Shown: positions 14,394 to 24,285 of the stretch, piece by piece
Layout: every line of letters starts with the position of its first letter
Numbering within the stretch: position 1 is the first letter of the stretch
Assembly (NCBI RefSeq): GCF_004217095.1
Contig: NZ_SHKO01000001.1
Coordinates: forward strand, 682,001-746,000
Direction: 5' to 3'
Length of the DNA stretch: 64,000 nucleotides
Source of the DNA: Advenella incenata
GTDB taxonomy: Bacteria; Pseudomonadota; Gammaproteobacteria; Burkholderiales; Burkholderiaceae_B
The notes under the pieces: generated by a model
Told to the model about the DNA's origin: nothing
Seen by the model: the letters and a program-made list of their open reading frames with translations, nothing else
Databases searched by the model: none
Translations under genes and position numbers: made by a program

Positions 14394-15002
14394 ATGAAAT
14401 TCGCAGGTATTCTCAGGACCACCCAGGCCGCCATGATCGCCGGGTTCCTTTCGGCAGGTGCCATGCAGGCTGCTGTGGCTGCCCAGGATCCGAATCAGTT
14501 CGTCGAGCAGATCGCCAATAACACTTTGCAGGCCGTGAACCAGAATGAAGCGGCCAAAGGCGGCGATGTTAGCGCCATCAACGGCATTGTCACGCAGTAC
14601 CTGATGCCGCACATCAACATGGAGAAGACCACCCGTCTGGCGGTGGGTCAGCCGTGGCGTCAGGCCACTGCGCAGCAGCGTTCGGCGCTGGTTAACGGAT
14701 TCAAGCAGACTTTGCTGCGGACCTATAGCGGCGCTTTTCGCAATGTGACGCCAAGCACCACCATTACCATGCAGCCATTCCGTGGTGATGCAAACGCCAG
14801 TGATGTGGTCGTGCGCTCGACCATTACGGCCGGCCAGGGACCTGTTTCGGTCGATTATCGCCTGGAAAAGGCTGGCAGCGGCTGGAAAATCTATGATCTG
14901 AACGTTGAAAACATCTGGCTTATCCAGAATTACCGCAATCAGTTTGCCGGTCAGATCTCGCAGGGCGGCATTGATGGCCTGATCAAGGCACTCAATCGCT
15001 GA
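14394..15002 (+). CDS. mlaC: Periplasmic phospholipid-binding protein MlaC
   Basis: Soluble periplasmic shuttle that carries phospholipids between MlaA and MlaFED (Ttg2D family). 202 residues with a Sec signal peptide ending near AAVAAQDP. Family landmarks: DPNQFVEQIANNTLQAV, VTQYLMPHINMEKTTRLAVGQPWRQAT, and the C-terminal VDYRLEKAGSGWKIYDLNVENIWLI. AGAAAGGAG lies upstream of the ATG. Next in many Mla operons comes the STAS protein MlaB; here a terminator and an unrelated ABC-2 exporter follow. Confidence 0.93.
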   Translation: MKFAGILRTTQAAMIAGFLSAGAMQAAVAAQDPNQFVEQIANNTLQAVNQNEAAKGGDVSAINGIVTQYLMPHINMEKTTRLAVGQPWRQATAQQRSALVNGFKQTLLRTYSGAFRNVTPSTTITMQPFRGDANASDVVVRSTITAGQGPVSVDYRLEKAGSGWKIYDLNVENIWLIQNYRNQFAGQISQGGIDGLIKALNR

Positions 15003-15029
15003 TTCTACGGGCGTATGAGCTATAATGGA

Positions 15030-15063
15030 ATGCTTGCTTCATTGGTGAGGCAAGCATTTTTTT
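15030..15063 (+). terminator. Rho-independent terminator after mlaC
   Basis: An 8-bp perfect stem (ATGCTTGC at 15030-15037 with GCAAGCAT at 15050-15057) followed by seven Ts. A consensus TATAAT at 15021-15026 lies immediately before it and could be the -10 for the exporter genes, but no good -35 is visible 16-19 bases upstream. Confidence 0.8.
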
Positions 15064-15069
15064 ATATTC

Positions 15070-15870
15070 ATGTCCGCCGTCCAAGTACAACATCTTTCCA
15101 AAGTCTATAACAGTGCCCGCGACGCGGGTTGGCGGCGTTTTCTGCCGTCCCGGGTGGATCCTGCGAGCGCGCCGTTTCGTGCGCTCGATAATGTGAGCTT
15201 TACCGTTGAAGAAGGTGAGTTTTTCGGCCTGCTGGGTCCTAATGGGGCCGGCAAAACAACGCTGATTTCCCTGCTGGCCGGGCTGTCTCAGCCCTCCGCA
15301 GGCACTGCCAGTATTTGCGGTTTTGACGTTGCGGCGCAGTACAAACAGGCCCGTCGCTCGCTGGGTGTGGTGCCGCAGGAGCTGGTGTACGACCCGTTTT
15401 TCACCGTACGCGAAACCCTGCGTTTGCAATCGGGTTATTTCGGTATTCACCGCAACGACGACTGGATCGATGAAATTTTGCATAACCTGGGCCTGACCGA
15501 CAAGGCAGATGCCAATATGCGCGCGTTATCTGGCGGCATGAAGCGGCGCGTGCTGGTGGCCCAGGCGCTGGTGCACCGTCCGCCCGTGATCATTCTGGAC
15601 GAACCCACTGCCGGCGTTGACGTGGATCTGCGCCGCAGCTTGTGGGACTTTATCGTGCGGCTGAATAAGAGTGGCCACACCATCATGCTTACCACACACT
15701 ATCTGGAAGAGGCCGAGGCCCTGTGCAACCGCATTGCGCTGCTCAAGCGGGGGCAGATTGTTGCGCTCGATACCACGCAAGCGCTGATGGCGCGCGTGGG
15801 CGGCCGCGATCTTGAAGAAGCTTTCGTGCATATCATGCATAACGGCCTGCAGCAGGAGATTGCGTCGTGA
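15070..15870 (+). CDS. ABC-2 type exporter ATPase (YadG-like)
   Basis: Cytoplasmic ATPase of a two-gene ABC-2 exporter; the partner permease follows with a 4-base overlap. 266 residues. Walker A GPNGAGKTT, Q-loop VVPQELVYDPFFTVRETL, signature LSGGMKRRVLVAQAL, Walker B VIILDEPTAGVDVDL, switch His TTHYLEEAEAL. Closest in style to E. coli YadG and CcmA-like ATPases; the substrate is unknown. A link to cell-envelope work is suggested only by position between mla genes and murA. Confidence 0.85.
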   Translation: MSAVQVQHLSKVYNSARDAGWRRFLPSRVDPASAPFRALDNVSFTVEEGEFFGLLGPNGAGKTTLISLLAGLSQPSAGTASICGFDVAAQYKQARRSLGVVPQELVYDPFFTVRETLRLQSGYFGIHRNDDWIDEILHNLGLTDKADANMRALSGGMKRRVLVAQALVHRPPVIILDEPTAGVDVDLRRSLWDFIVRLNKSGHTIMLTTHYLEEAEALCNRIALLKRGQIVALDTTQALMARVGGRDLEEAFVHIMHNGLQQEIAS

Positions 15871-16652
15871 ACCCCCTGCAAAAAGACATTAAGTTCGGTT
15901 CGGGCTTTCCGACCCTGCTCTACAAGGAACTGCTGCGCTTCTGGAAAGTCGCATTCCAGACGGTTGCCGCACCGGTCATGACGGCCATGCTGTACCTGCT
16001 GGTCTTTGCCCATGTGCTGGAAGACCGGGTCCGAATGTACGATTCGGTTCCCTATACGGCCTTCCTGATTCCCGGGCTCATGATGATGAGCATGCTGCAG
16101 AATGCCTTTGCCAACCCATCGTCTTCGCTCATTCAGAGTCGGATTACCGGTAACCTGGTTTTCGTGCTGCTGCCGCCGCTGTCCCATTACGAGTTTTTCT
16201 CCGCCTATGTGATTGCGGCGGTCCTGCGCGGCCTGGTGGTCGGTCTGGGCATCTGGATCATGGCGTCGTTCTTCGTGCCTATATGGCCGGCCAGCATTCT
16301 GTGGGTGCTGGTGTTTGCGGTGCTGTCCTGTTGTATTCTGGCTGTGCTGGGTATTGTCGCGGGGCTGTGGTCGGAAAAATTTGACCAGTTGGCGGCATTC
16401 CAGAATTTTCTGATCATGCCCGCTACTTTTTTGTCGGGTGTGTTTTATTCTATTCACTCGCTGCCCCCATTCTGGCAGTCGGTATCGCACTGGAATCCGG
16501 TTTTCTATATGATTGACGGGTTCCGTTACGGATTTTTTGAAGTATCGGATGTCTCGCCATGGCATAGTGTTGCCGTGGTGGCAGCCTTTTTCGTGTTGCT
16601 CTCTGCCTACGCCCTGCGTTTGCTTGCGCAGGGATATAAACTCCGGACATGA
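15867..16652 (+). CDS. ABC-2 type exporter permease (YadH-like)
   Basis: Membrane partner of the preceding ATPase, 261 residues with six hydrophobic segments. The conserved ABC-2 signature is around LPPFWQSVSHWNPVFYMIDGFRYGF. It begins with GTG overlapping the ATPase stop (GTGA) and itself overlaps the next start by ATGA, so four genes from the ATPase to murA are translationally coupled. Substrate unknown. Confidence 0.85.
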   Translation: MNPLQKDIKFGSGFPTLLYKELLRFWKVAFQTVAAPVMTAMLYLLVFAHVLEDRVRMYDSVPYTAFLIPGLMMMSMLQNAFANPSSSLIQSRITGNLVFVLLPPLSHYEFFSAYVIAAVLRGLVVGLGIWIMASFFVPIWPASILWVLVFAVLSCCILAVLGIVAGLWSEKFDQLAAFQNFLIMPATFLSGVFYSIHSLPPFWQSVSHWNPVFYMIDGFRYGFFEVSDVSPWHSVAVVAAFFVLLSAYALRLLAQGYKLRT

Positions 16653-16897
16653 CTATGTTACCTACCCCCGAACAGATTCAGCAATACATCGAATCGCACC
16701 TGCCCTGTGAGCACATTGAAGTGCGCGGCGATGGCTCGCACTTCGAAGCGCTCATCGTTAGCGCTGTTTTTGAAGGAAAGCGCCCCATTGCACGGCACCA
16801 GGCGGTGTATGCAGCGCTGGGCGAAAGAATGAAAGCCGAAATTCACGCGCTTTCAATGAAAACCCTGACCCCCGAAGAGTACCGCAAGCATGGATAA
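16649..16897 (+). CDS. ibaG: BolA-family protein IbaG
   Basis: Small BolA-like protein (82 residues) of the IbaG/YrbA subgroup, which works with monothiol glutaredoxins in iron-sulfur handling and is linked to acid stress. Landmarks: [20 protein letters not shown], the conserved [13 protein letters not shown] helix containing the invariant His, and the C-terminal [12 protein letters not shown]. In E. coli too, ibaG sits directly upstream of murA and downstream of the mla genes. It overlaps the genes on both sides. Confidence 0.9.
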   Translation: MTMLPTPEQIQQYIESHLPCEHIEVRGDGSHFEALIVSAVFEGKRPIARHQAVYAALGERMKAEIHALSMKTLTPEEYRKHG

Positions 16898-18146
16898 ACT
16901 CAGAATTGTCGGCGGGCAACGCCTGAACGGCGAAATCAGCATTTCTGGCGCCAAGAACGCGGCCTTGCCGATTCTGTGCGCTGCGCTGCTCACGGCAGAG
17001 CCCGTGACACTGCGCAATGTGCCGCAGCTCAATGACATCAGCACCACGGTGCGGCTGCTGGCCGACCTGGGCGTTAAAATCACCCAGGAAGCCGGCGGCA
17101 TTGTGCATTTGCAGGCTGACCAGATCACCAATCTGCAAGCCTCATACGAGCTGGTGAAAACCATGCGCGCGTCCATTCTGGTCCTTGGCCCCCTGCTGAC
17201 GCGGTTCGGGCAGGCCAAGGTCAGCCTGCCTGGCGGCTGCTCCATCGGCCAACGCCCGGTTGACCAGCATATCAAGGGTCTGACAGCGCTGGGTGCGGAC
17301 ATTGCCGTAGAACACGGTTTTGTCGTGGCAAGCGCTACGCGCCTGAAGGGTGCATCCATTGTGACCGATATGGTGACGGTGGGCGGTACCGAGCAGTTTC
17401 TGATGGCTGCGGCACTGGCCGAAGGCCAGACGGTGCTGGAGAATGCGGCACGTGAACCGGAAGTAGTAGATCTGGCCGAAATGCTCATCTCCATGGGGGC
17501 GCGCATTTCCGGGCATGGCACGGACCGGATCGTGATTGACGGCGTTGAGCGCCTGCACGGTACAGACTATACGGTCGTGCCCGACCGTATCGAAGCCGGT
17601 TCTTTCCTGTGCGCAGTCGGCGCAACCGGCGGCGACATCATGTTGCGCAATGCCGCGCCCGATACCATGGGCGCGACGCTGGACAAACTGATCGATGCCG
17701 GGCTGACAATTGAGACCGGCGCGGACTGGATTCGCGCTTCGATGCAGACTCGGCCCAAAGCCGTGGGCTTTCGCACCCGTGAATATCCGGGCTTTCCGAC
17801 AGATATGCAGGCCCAGTTGCTGGCGCTCAATACAGTGGCTGTCGGTACTGCATTCGTTGTCGAAAACATTTTCGAAAACCGTTACATGCACGTGCCCGAA
17901 CTGATGCGCATGGGCGCTGACATTGAACTGGATGGCCACACGGCAGTGATCAACGGCGTGCCGCAGCTCATGGGTGCCCAGGTCATGGCGACCGATCTGC
18001 GAGCCTCTGCCAGCCTGGTCATTGCTGGCCTGGCAGCGACGGGTGAAACCATCATTGATCGGATCTATCATCTGGATCGTGGTTACGAAAGAATGGAAGA
18101 CAAGCTGCAGGCAGTGGGCGCCGACATCCAGCGACTGCGGAGCTGA
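16890..18146 (+). CDS. murA: UDP-N-acetylglucosamine 1-carboxyvinyltransferase
   Basis: First committed step of peptidoglycan synthesis: transfers enolpyruvate from PEP to UDP-GlcNAc. 418 residues, as in E. coli (419). Lys22 ([11 protein letters not shown]) and the fosfomycin-target Cys at residue 117 ([11 protein letters not shown]) are both present, so the enzyme should be fosfomycin-sensitive at its active site. The start overlaps ibaG by 8 bases; hisG follows 5 bases after the stop, so murA heads the histidine cluster. Confidence 0.97.
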   Translation: MDKLRIVGGQRLNGEISISGAKNAALPILCAALLTAEPVTLRNVPQLNDISTTVRLLADLGVKITQEAGGIVHLQADQITNLQASYELVKTMRASILVLGPLLTRFGQAKVSLPGGCSIGQRPVDQHIKGLTALGADIAVEHGFVVASATRLKGASIVTDMVTVGGTEQFLMAAALAEGQTVLENAAREPEVVDLAEMLISMGARISGHGTDRIVIDGVERLHGTDYTVVPDRIEAGSFLCAVGATGGDIMLRNAAPDTMGATLDKLIDAGLTIETGADWIRASMQTRPKAVGFRTREYPGFPTDMQAQLLALNTVAVGTAFVVENIFENRYMHVPELMRMGADIELDGHTAVINGVPQLMGAQVMATDLRASASLVIAGLAATGETIIDRIYHLDRGYERMEDKLQAVGADIQRLRS

Positions 18147-18151
18147 TACTC

Positions 18152-18820
18152 ATGACACAGAATCCCCAACTGACCATGGCCCTGTCAAAAGGGCGTATCT
18201 TTGAAGAAACGCTGCCGCTGCTGGAGCAGGCAGGCATCGTCGTGACCGAGCATCCCGACCAGTCACGCAAGCTGATACTGCCTACCAGTCGCGATGATCT
18301 GCGGATTTTGATTGTGCGCGCTTCTGATGTACCCACCTATGTGCAATATGGTGCGGCCGATTTCGGCATCGCCGGCAAAGACGTGCTGTACGAATACAGC
18401 AAAGAACATCCGGGTGGCCTGTATCAGCCTATCGACCTGAATATCGCACGCTGTCGTCTGGCCGTTGCGGTGCGTGAAGGATTCGATTACGAAGCAGCGG
18501 TGCGCCAGGGCGCACGACTGCGTGTGGCCACCAAGTACGTTAACGTGGCGCGTGAGCATTTTGCCCGCAAGGGCGTGTATGTTGATATTATTAAGCTGTA
18601 TGGCTCCATGGAGCTGGCGCCGCTGGTCGGACTGGCCGACGCCATTGTCGATGTCGTCTCTACCGGGGGTACCCTGCGCGCCAATGGCCTGGTCGCCGTC
18701 GAAGATGTCATGCCCGTGTCTTCCCGGCTGATTGTCAACCAGGCGGCGCTTAAGACCCGTGCCGCGGTTTTGCAGCCCATTCTGGATGCCTTTGAACACG
18801 CAACCCCCTCGCAGGGATAA
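18152..18820 (+). CDS. hisG: ATP phosphoribosyltransferase, short form
   Basis: First step of histidine synthesis: ATP + PRPP to phosphoribosyl-ATP. 222 residues, the short form lacking the C-terminal regulatory domain; such enzymes work as a hetero-octamer with the regulatory HisZ protein. No hisZ is in the window, so it must lie elsewhere. Landmarks: [38 protein letters not shown], and the PRPP loop [18 protein letters not shown]. Confidence 0.96.
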   Translation: MTQNPQLTMALSKGRIFEETLPLLEQAGIVVTEHPDQSRKLILPTSRDDLRILIVRASDVPTYVQYGAADFGIAGKDVLYEYSKEHPGGLYQPIDLNIARCRLAVAVREGFDYEAAVRQGARLRVATKYVNVAREHFARKGVYVDIIKLYGSMELAPLVGLADAIVDVVSTGGTLRANGLVAVEDVMPVSSRLIVNQAALKTRAAVLQPILDAFEHATPSQG

Positions 18821-18829
18821 TCTGACGCT

Positions 18830-20140
18830 ATGAAACCTGTAATTAATCGACTGGACTCCCGTGCCGATGGGTTTGCGGGCAAGCTGCGCCAGTTGCTGGC
18901 TTTTGAGGCCGGCGAAGACGCCCATATCGAACAGGCTGTTGCCGGCATTTTGCAGGACGTCCGGCAGCGGGGCGATGCTGCCGTTCTGCAATACACCGCC
19001 AAATTCGACCGTTTGCCGGTTAGCGCGATGGCCGATCTGGAAATTTCGCAGGCTGAGTGCCAGGCTGCGCTGGATGCGCTGGCGCCGGCACGTCGCCAGG
19101 CGCTGGAGCAGGCGGCGCACCGTGTGCGCATATATCACGACCGACAGAAAACCGAATCCTGGCAGTACCAGGAAGCAGACGGTACGGTGCTGGGCCAGAA
19201 AATCACGCCCATGGATCGCGTTGGTCTTTACGTCCCGGGTGGCAAGGCGGCCTATCCTTCTTCTGTGTTGATGAACGCGATTCCGGCCAAGGTGGCTGGG
19301 GTGGGCGAAGTCATTATGGTCACGCCAACGCCCGATGGCGTACGCAATCCGCTGGTGCTGGCCGCTGCTGCGGTAGCCGGGGTTGATCGCGTGGTTGCCA
19401 TCGGTGGCGCCCAGGCGGTAGGGGCGCTGGCGTACGGCACCGACAGTATTGCCGCCGTCGATAAAATTGTCGGCCCTGGCAATGCCTATGTGGCTGCGGC
19501 CAAGCGCCGGGTTTTCGGTACGGTAGGCATTGATATGGTCGCCGGCCCCAGTGAGATCCTGATTATCTGTGATGGCACCACGCCAGCAGACTGGATCGCC
19601 ATGGATCTGTTTTCCCAGGCCGAACATGACGAACTGGCCCAGGCTATTTTGCTGTGCCCCGATGCCGATTTCCTGGAAAAAGTGCAGGAGGCGATCGTGC
19701 GCCTGCTGCCAACCATGCCGCGTGCCCAGATCCTTGCCAAAAGCCTGTCTGATCGCGGCGCATTGATTCTGGTGCAAAACCTTGATGAAGCGGTGTCTAT
19801 TGCAAATGAAATTGCACCCGAGCATCTTGAGATTTCCACCGCAAATGCGCCTGCGCTTGCCGAGAAAATCCGCCACGCCGGAGCGATTTTTCTGGGACGG
19901 TTTTCGTCCGAAGCGCTGGGCGACTATTGCGCCGGACCCAACCACGTGCTGCCCACTGCACGTACCGCCCGCTTTTCCTCGCCGCTGGGCGTCTATGATT
20001 TTCAGAAACGCAGCAGTATTATCCAGGTGTCCGAGGCAGGAGCGATTACACTAGGGGCGATTGCCGCCGAACTGGCCGATGGCGAGGGCCTTGCTGCGCA
20101 CGCGCAGAGTGCGCGTTACCGCCTGAACACTACAACCTGA
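18830..20140 (+). CDS. hisD: Histidinol dehydrogenase
   Basis: Last two oxidation steps, L-histidinol to histidine, NAD- and zinc-dependent. 436 residues. Gln263 and His266 in SQAEHDE align with zinc ligands; Glu331/His332 in IAPEHLEIS form the catalytic pair. NAD-site signature: [21 protein letters not shown]. Complete and in frame. In most related genomes hisC follows; here hisB starts 9 bases after the stop. Confidence 0.97.
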   Translation: MKPVINRLDSRADGFAGKLRQLLAFEAGEDAHIEQAVAGILQDVRQRGDAAVLQYTAKFDRLPVSAMADLEISQAECQAALDALAPARRQALEQAAHRVRIYHDRQKTESWQYQEADGTVLGQKITPMDRVGLYVPGGKAAYPSSVLMNAIPAKVAGVGEVIMVTPTPDGVRNPLVLAAAAVAGVDRVVAIGGAQAVGALAYGTDSIAAVDKIVGPGNAYVAAAKRRVFGTVGIDMVAGPSEILIICDGTTPADWIAMDLFSQAEHDELAQAILLCPDADFLEKVQEAIVRLLPTMPRAQILAKSLSDRGALILVQNLDEAVSIANEIAPEHLEISTANAPALAEKIRHAGAIFLGRFSSEALGDYCAGPNHVLPTARTARFSSPLGVYDFQKRSSIIQVSEAGAITLGAIAAELADGEGLAAHAQSARYRLNTTT

Positions 20141-20149
20141 CGACAAGTT

Positions 20150-20737
20150 ATGCGAACCGCTGACATTACCCGAAATACCAATGAAACCCGTATTGCGGTT
20201 TCACTGAACCTGGATGGCACAGGCAAACAGTCCATTAATACCGGCGTGCCTTTTCTTGATCACATGATCGACCAGATTGCGCGCCATGGCCTCATTGACC
20301 TTGACATCAAATGTGAAGGCGATGTGCATATCGATGATCACCACACCGTGGAAGATGTCGGCATTACGTTGGGCCAGGCTGTGGCCAAGGCCGTGGGCGA
20401 CAAAAAGGGTATAACCCGTTATGGTCATTCCTATGTGCCGCTGGATGAAGCCTTATCGCGCGTAGTCATTGATTTTTCCGGTCGTCCCGGCCTGGAATAT
20501 CACATTCCCTTTACCCGCTCGCATGTCGGGCGCTTTGACGTCGATCTGATGCGCGAGTTTTTCCAGGGTTTTGTCAATCATGCGCTGGTGACCATACATA
20601 TCGACAATTTGCGCGGCACCAATTCGCATCATCAGGCCGAGACCGTTTTCAAGGCATTTGGACGGGCGCTGCGCATGGCGCTGACCCCCGATGCGCGCAG
20701 CGAAGGCGTGATTCCTTCGACCAAAGGCGTGCTGTAA
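20150..20737 (+). CDS. hisB: Imidazoleglycerol-phosphate dehydratase
   Basis: Removes water from imidazole glycerol phosphate to give imidazole acetol phosphate. 195 residues, monofunctional (no N-terminal histidinol-phosphatase domain as in E. coli). Manganese-binding repeats are visible as [24 protein letters not shown] and [17 protein letters not shown]. The phosphatase step must be supplied by a separate enzyme not seen here. Confidence 0.97.
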   Translation: MRTADITRNTNETRIAVSLNLDGTGKQSINTGVPFLDHMIDQIARHGLIDLDIKCEGDVHIDDHHTVEDVGITLGQAVAKAVGDKKGITRYGHSYVPLDEALSRVVIDFSGRPGLEYHIPFTRSHVGRFDVDLMREFFQGFVNHALVTIHIDNLRGTNSHHQAETVFKAFGRALRMALTPDARSEGVIPSTKGVL

Positions 20738-20753
20738 TGGCGGGAATGCGTTC

Positions 20754-21437
20754 ATGAGCAGCAAAATTGCCATTGTCGACTATGGCATGGGAAATCTGCA
20801 TTCGGTAGAGCGCGCCTTGCGTCATGCGGCAAGCGAAGCGGATGTCTATCTGGCCTCCGATGTAGCGGCGCTCGAGAAGGCAGACCGGATTGTTTTTCCG
20901 GGGCAGGGGGCCATGCCCGATTGCATGCGCAACCTGCAACGTTCCGGTCTCATGGAAGCAGTGCTTCGTGCTGCCGACAGCAAGCCCCTGCTGGGCGTCT
21001 GTGTTGGTGAGCAGATGCTGATGCAGCACAGTGAGGAAGGCGATGTGCCATGTCTGGGTATTTTTCCCGGCACGGTGCGCAAGTTTGCCGGCGCGCAATT
21101 TGCCGTGAACTTGCAGGAGCAGTCTGATACGTCTGCTGCGCAGGTACAACACGAGGCGCGCCTGCTCAAGGTGCCGCACATGGGCTGGAGCCGCGTAAGG
21201 CAGGCGAAACCGCATGCATTGTGGGATGGCATTCCGGACGACAGCTATTTTTATTTCGTCCATAGTTATTACGTCGATCCGGCAGAAACCGCCATTTCGG
21301 TGGGAGAAACCGTATACGGACACAATTTTACCTGTGCTGTGGCGCGGGACAATATCTTTGCAGTACAGTTCCATCCCGAGAAAAGTGCACAATATGGCTT
21401 GCGTCTTTATCGGAATTTTGTAAACTGGGATATCTGA
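20754..21437 (+). CDS. hisH: Imidazole glycerol phosphate synthase, glutaminase subunit
   Basis: Class I amidotransferase that makes ammonia for HisF. 227 residues, slightly longer than E. coli HisH (196), the extra residues lying mainly after [15 protein letters not shown]. Nucleophile Cys83 is in [11 protein letters not shown], with the His/Glu of the triad in [14 protein letters not shown] 90-base gap with no other gene follows before hisA. Confidence 0.96.
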   Translation: MSSKIAIVDYGMGNLHSVERALRHAASEADVYLASDVAALEKADRIVFPGQGAMPDCMRNLQRSGLMEAVLRAADSKPLLGVCVGEQMLMQHSEEGDVPCLGIFPGTVRKFAGAQFAVNLQEQSDTSAAQVQHEARLLKVPHMGWSRVRQAKPHALWDGIPDDSYFYFVHSYYVDPAETAISVGETVYGHNFTCAVARDNIFAVQFHPEKSAQYGLRLYRNFVNWDI

Positions 21438-21527
21438 CCATTAAGGTCATGGCAGTTGGGGGGATTGTGAAGCCGCATCATGCGTTCATGATTTTAATTT
21501 TATTCTTATTTTGATGATCTGATTGTT

Positions 21528-22280
21528 ATGCTGCTCATACCAGCCATTGATTTGAAGGACGGACGTTGTGTCCGCCTGCGCCAGGGGGACTTGCAGGATG
21601 CCACCATTTTTTCCGAAGACCCGGTTACCGTCGCGGAACAATGGTATGACCAGGGCGCAAGACGCCTGCATCTGGTCGACCTGAACGGGGCCGTCGCTGG
21701 CAAACCCAAAAACGAAGATGTGATCAGGGCCATCGTGCGGGCTGTCGGAGACGACATCCCGGTGCAGATCGGCGGTGGCATCCGCGATCTGGATACCATC
21801 GAACGGTACCTGGATTTCGGCATCGAGTATGTCATTATCGGGACGGCGGCCGTGAAGGACCCTGGCTTTCTGCAGGATGCCTGCAGCGCTTTCCCCGGTA
21901 ACATCATTGTCGGGCTCGATGCCAGGGATGGCAAGGTGGCAACGGACGGGTGGAGCAAACTGACCAAGCATGATGTGCTCGATCTTGGCCGCAAGTTCGA
22001 AGACTACGGCGTTGAGTCCATTATCTACACAGATATCGGCCGCGACGGCATGCTGACTGGCGTCAATATCGAAGCCACGGTGCGTCTGGCCCAGCACGTC
22101 AGGATCCCGGTCATTGCCTCTGGCGGCGTAACGGACCTGACAGATATCGAAGCGTTGTGCGAGGTTGAGTCCGAAGGCGTCGAAGGCGTCATACTGGGCC
22201 GCAGCATCTACGAAGGCACGCTGGATTTTCAGGCGGCTCAGGAAATGGCTGACGAGCTAAACGGGGACGAGCAGGAGTGA
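21528..22280 (+). CDS. hisA: ProFAR isomerase HisA
   Basis: Amadori isomerisation of ProFAR to PRFAR in histidine synthesis. 250-residue TIM barrel; catalytic Asp8 is in [10 protein letters not shown] and the second Asp in [15 protein letters not shown]; phosphate-binding loops are VQIGGGIR and [10 protein letters not shown]. It lacks the features of the dual-function PriA enzyme of actinobacteria. The stop overlaps the hisF start (GTGA). Confidence 0.96.
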   Translation: MLLIPAIDLKDGRCVRLRQGDLQDATIFSEDPVTVAEQWYDQGARRLHLVDLNGAVAGKPKNEDVIRAIVRAVGDDIPVQIGGGIRDLDTIERYLDFGIEYVIIGTAAVKDPGFLQDACSAFPGNIIVGLDARDGKVATDGWSKLTKHDVLDLGRKFEDYGVESIIYTDIGRDGMLTGVNIEATVRLAQHVRIPVIASGGVTDLTDIEALCEVESEGVEGVILGRSIYEGTLDFQAAQEMADELNGDEQE

Positions 22281-23080
22281 CACATTCTACGGCTGCGACG
22301 CACACGCTGACCACTCGCGTCATACCGTGCCTTGATGTAACGGCCGGACGCGTCGTCAAGGGTGTGAATTTTGTCCAGTTGCGCGATGCCGGTGATCCGG
22401 TGGAAATTGCAAGGCGCTACAATGAACAGGGGGCCGATGAGCTCACTTTTCTGGATATTACTGCGACCAGTGATGGCAAGGATCTGACCTTGTCCATGAT
22501 AGAGCAGGTAGCATCAGAAGTGTTTATCCCGCTTACAGTTGGCGGCGGCGTGCGGGCGCTGCCCGACGTGCAGCGCTTGCTCAATGCGGGCGCCGACAAG
22601 GTGTCCATCAATAGTGCGGCTGTGAATGAACCCGAATTGGTGCGCGCCTGCGCCGATTATTACGGTTCACAGTGCATTGTGGTGGCTGTGGATGCGCGAC
22701 GGGTCTCGGCGCCGGGCGAACCGCTGCGCTGGGAAGTGTTTACCCACGGCGGGCGCAAGCCCACTGGCATCGATGCTGTTGCCTGGGCCGTACGCATGGC
22801 CCGCTACGGCGCCGGTGAATTATTGATTACCAGCATGGATCAGGACGGCACGCAAGCGGGGTTTGACCTGCAGCTGACCCGGACCATTTCCGATGCCGTG
22901 GCTGTGCCGGTCATCGCCTCCGGCGGGGTCGGCAATTTGCAACATCTTTGCGACGGCGTTAACGAAGGCCGCGCCAGTGCGGTGCTGGCTGCCAGCATAT
23001 TCCATTACGGCGATTACAGTATCGCGCAGGCCAAGGCGTATATGGCTGAACACGGGATACAGGTCAGGAACACTCAATGA
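22277..23080 (+). CDS. hisF: Imidazole glycerol phosphate synthase, cyclase subunit
   Basis: Uses ammonia from HisH to turn PRFAR into imidazole glycerol phosphate and AICAR. 267-residue TIM barrel. Catalytic Asp residues are in [16 protein letters not shown] and [12 protein letters not shown]. It starts with GTG overlapping the hisA stop; the first 12 or so residues before [10 protein letters not shown] are a variable extension, so a slightly later start is possible. An ATGA overlap links it to hisI. Confidence 0.96.
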   Translation: MTHSTAATHTLTTRVIPCLDVTAGRVVKGVNFVQLRDAGDPVEIARRYNEQGADELTFLDITATSDGKDLTLSMIEQVASEVFIPLTVGGGVRALPDVQRLLNAGADKVSINSAAVNEPELVRACADYYGSQCIVVAVDARRVSAPGEPLRWEVFTHGGRKPTGIDAVAWAVRMARYGAGELLITSMDQDGTQAGFDLQLTRTISDAVAVPVIASGGVGNLQHLCDGVNEGRASAVLAASIFHYGDYSIAQAKAYMAEHGIQVRNTQ

Positions 23081-23469
23081 ACTGGATAGATGACGTAGTA
23101 TTCGACGCGGACGGCCTGGTGCCTGCTATCGCGCAGGACTGGCAAAGTGGCCGGATCCTGATGGTTGCGTGGATGACCCGCGAGGCGCTTGAGGAAACTG
23201 CGGCAACCGGCAGAGCCGTCTATTGGTCGCGGTCGCGCAAGCGGCTCTGGCGCAAGGGTGAAGAGTCGGGCAATACCCAGCGGGTGTGTTCGCTGCGTCT
23301 GGATTGCGACGGCGACGTGATATTGCTTACCGTCGAGCAGCAGGGCGGTGTAGCCTGCCATACTGGGCGCGAGAGTTGTTTTTTTCGCGAGCTCACCGGC
23401 GCTGCACCGGCGCAGCAATGGCAGATAACCGATGAGGTGCTCAAGGATCCGCAGAGTATGTACAAATGA
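23077..23469 (+). CDS. hisI: Phosphoribosyl-AMP cyclohydrolase
   Basis: Third step of histidine synthesis; opens the adenine ring of PR-AMP with zinc. 130 residues, monofunctional. Zinc and magnesium ligands are in [29 protein letters not shown]; the family start is [22 protein letters not shown]. Separate hisI and hisE genes, as here, are usual in betaproteobacteria. Overlaps genes on both sides by 4 bases. Confidence 0.96.
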   Translation: MNWIDDVVFDADGLVPAIAQDWQSGRILMVAWMTREALEETAATGRAVYWSRSRKRLWRKGEESGNTQRVCSLRLDCDGDVILLTVEQQGGVACHTGRESCFFRELTGAAPAQQWQITDEVLKDPQSMYK

Positions 23470-23852
23470 CGCAAGATAATCTTCCGGCGCCCACTGCCGA
23501 TATTCTGGTTCGTTTGGCCGATGTACTGGAAACCCGCAGGCCACAGGCCGGCGGTGATTCACAATCGTCATATACGGCCAAATTGCTGGCGCGTGGCCCC
23601 GACGCTTTTCTCAAGAAAATCGGCGAGGAAGCAACCGAACTGGTGATGGCGGCAAAAGACGGCGTACCCGAGCGAATTGTGTCTGAAACGGCTGATCTGT
23701 GGTTTCACTGTCTGGTCGCGCTGACCCATTATGGGTTGCGGCCTGAAGATGTGCTTGCCGAGCTGGCCCGTCGTGAAGGCCTGTCCGGGTTGGCGGAAAA
23801 GGCAGCGCGCAATCATGAGGGCGCGGACAGTGCGCCGGATCGCAGTGCATAA
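23466..23852 (+). CDS. hisE: Phosphoribosyl-ATP pyrophosphatase
   Basis: Second step of histidine synthesis, PR-ATP to PR-AMP plus pyrophosphate. 128 residues with the alpha-helical MazG-like fold: [32 protein letters not shown] holds the EExxE metal-binding helix, followed by [15 protein letters not shown]. Last gene of the his cluster; 90 bases separate it from tatA. Confidence 0.95.
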   Translation: MTQDNLPAPTADILVRLADVLETRRPQAGGDSQSSYTAKLLARGPDAFLKKIGEEATELVMAAKDGVPERIVSETADLWFHCLVALTHYGLRPEDVLAELARREGLSGLAEKAARNHEGADSAPDRSA

Positions 23853-23942
23853 CTGCGATTACGTTCATGATATTTCCCTATTGATTCGCCAATTAATTGG
23901 TATAGTATGCGTATTCACGCAATCTGATTTCAGGAGTAACAC

Positions 23943-24218
23943 ATGGGCAGTCTAAGTATCTGGCACTGGTTGATCGTACTGGTCATTATCGCCCTCATTT
24001 TCGGTACCAAAAAGCTGCGCAACGTAGGCGAAGATCTGGGTGGTGCAGTCAAGGGGTTCAAAAAAGGCATCAAGGACGCCAACGAAGAAGCTGATTCATC
24101 AAAAGATGATGGCCTCAATCGCAAGGTCGCCGACACGCAGGATCCGGCCCGACCCGGCACGACGGCTCGCTCCAATCCGGATGCGATCGACGTGCAGGCT
24201 CGCGACAAGTCCGAGTAA
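23943..24218 (+). CDS. tatA: Sec-independent translocase TatA
   Basis: Pore-forming small subunit of the twin-arginine translocase. 91 residues: one N-terminal transmembrane helix ([17 protein letters not shown]), then [25 protein letters not shown], the classic amphipathic helix with FGTKKLR, then a charged tail. CAGGAG upstream of the ATG. Upstream, a 12-bp palindrome CCAATTAATTGG (23889-23900) and TATAGT (23901-23906) may mark a tat promoter, but the spacing to TTGATT is short. Confidence 0.95.
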   Translation: MGSLSIWHWLIVLVIIALIFGTKKLRNVGEDLGGAVKGFKKGIKDANEEADSSKDDGLNRKVADTQDPARPGTTARSNPDAIDVQARDKSE

Positions 24219-24285
24219 ATACGTCGTGCCGACGGTCGGCATAAGCTGCGGCATACCCCGCCGATCTTCTTGAAAAGTAGCAAGT

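Noticed and set aside
18263-19945. 560-aa open frame on the minus strand across hisG/hisD
   Set aside because: Fully antisense to two unmistakable his genes; long antisense frames are common in GC-rich coding DNA and the product resembles nothing.
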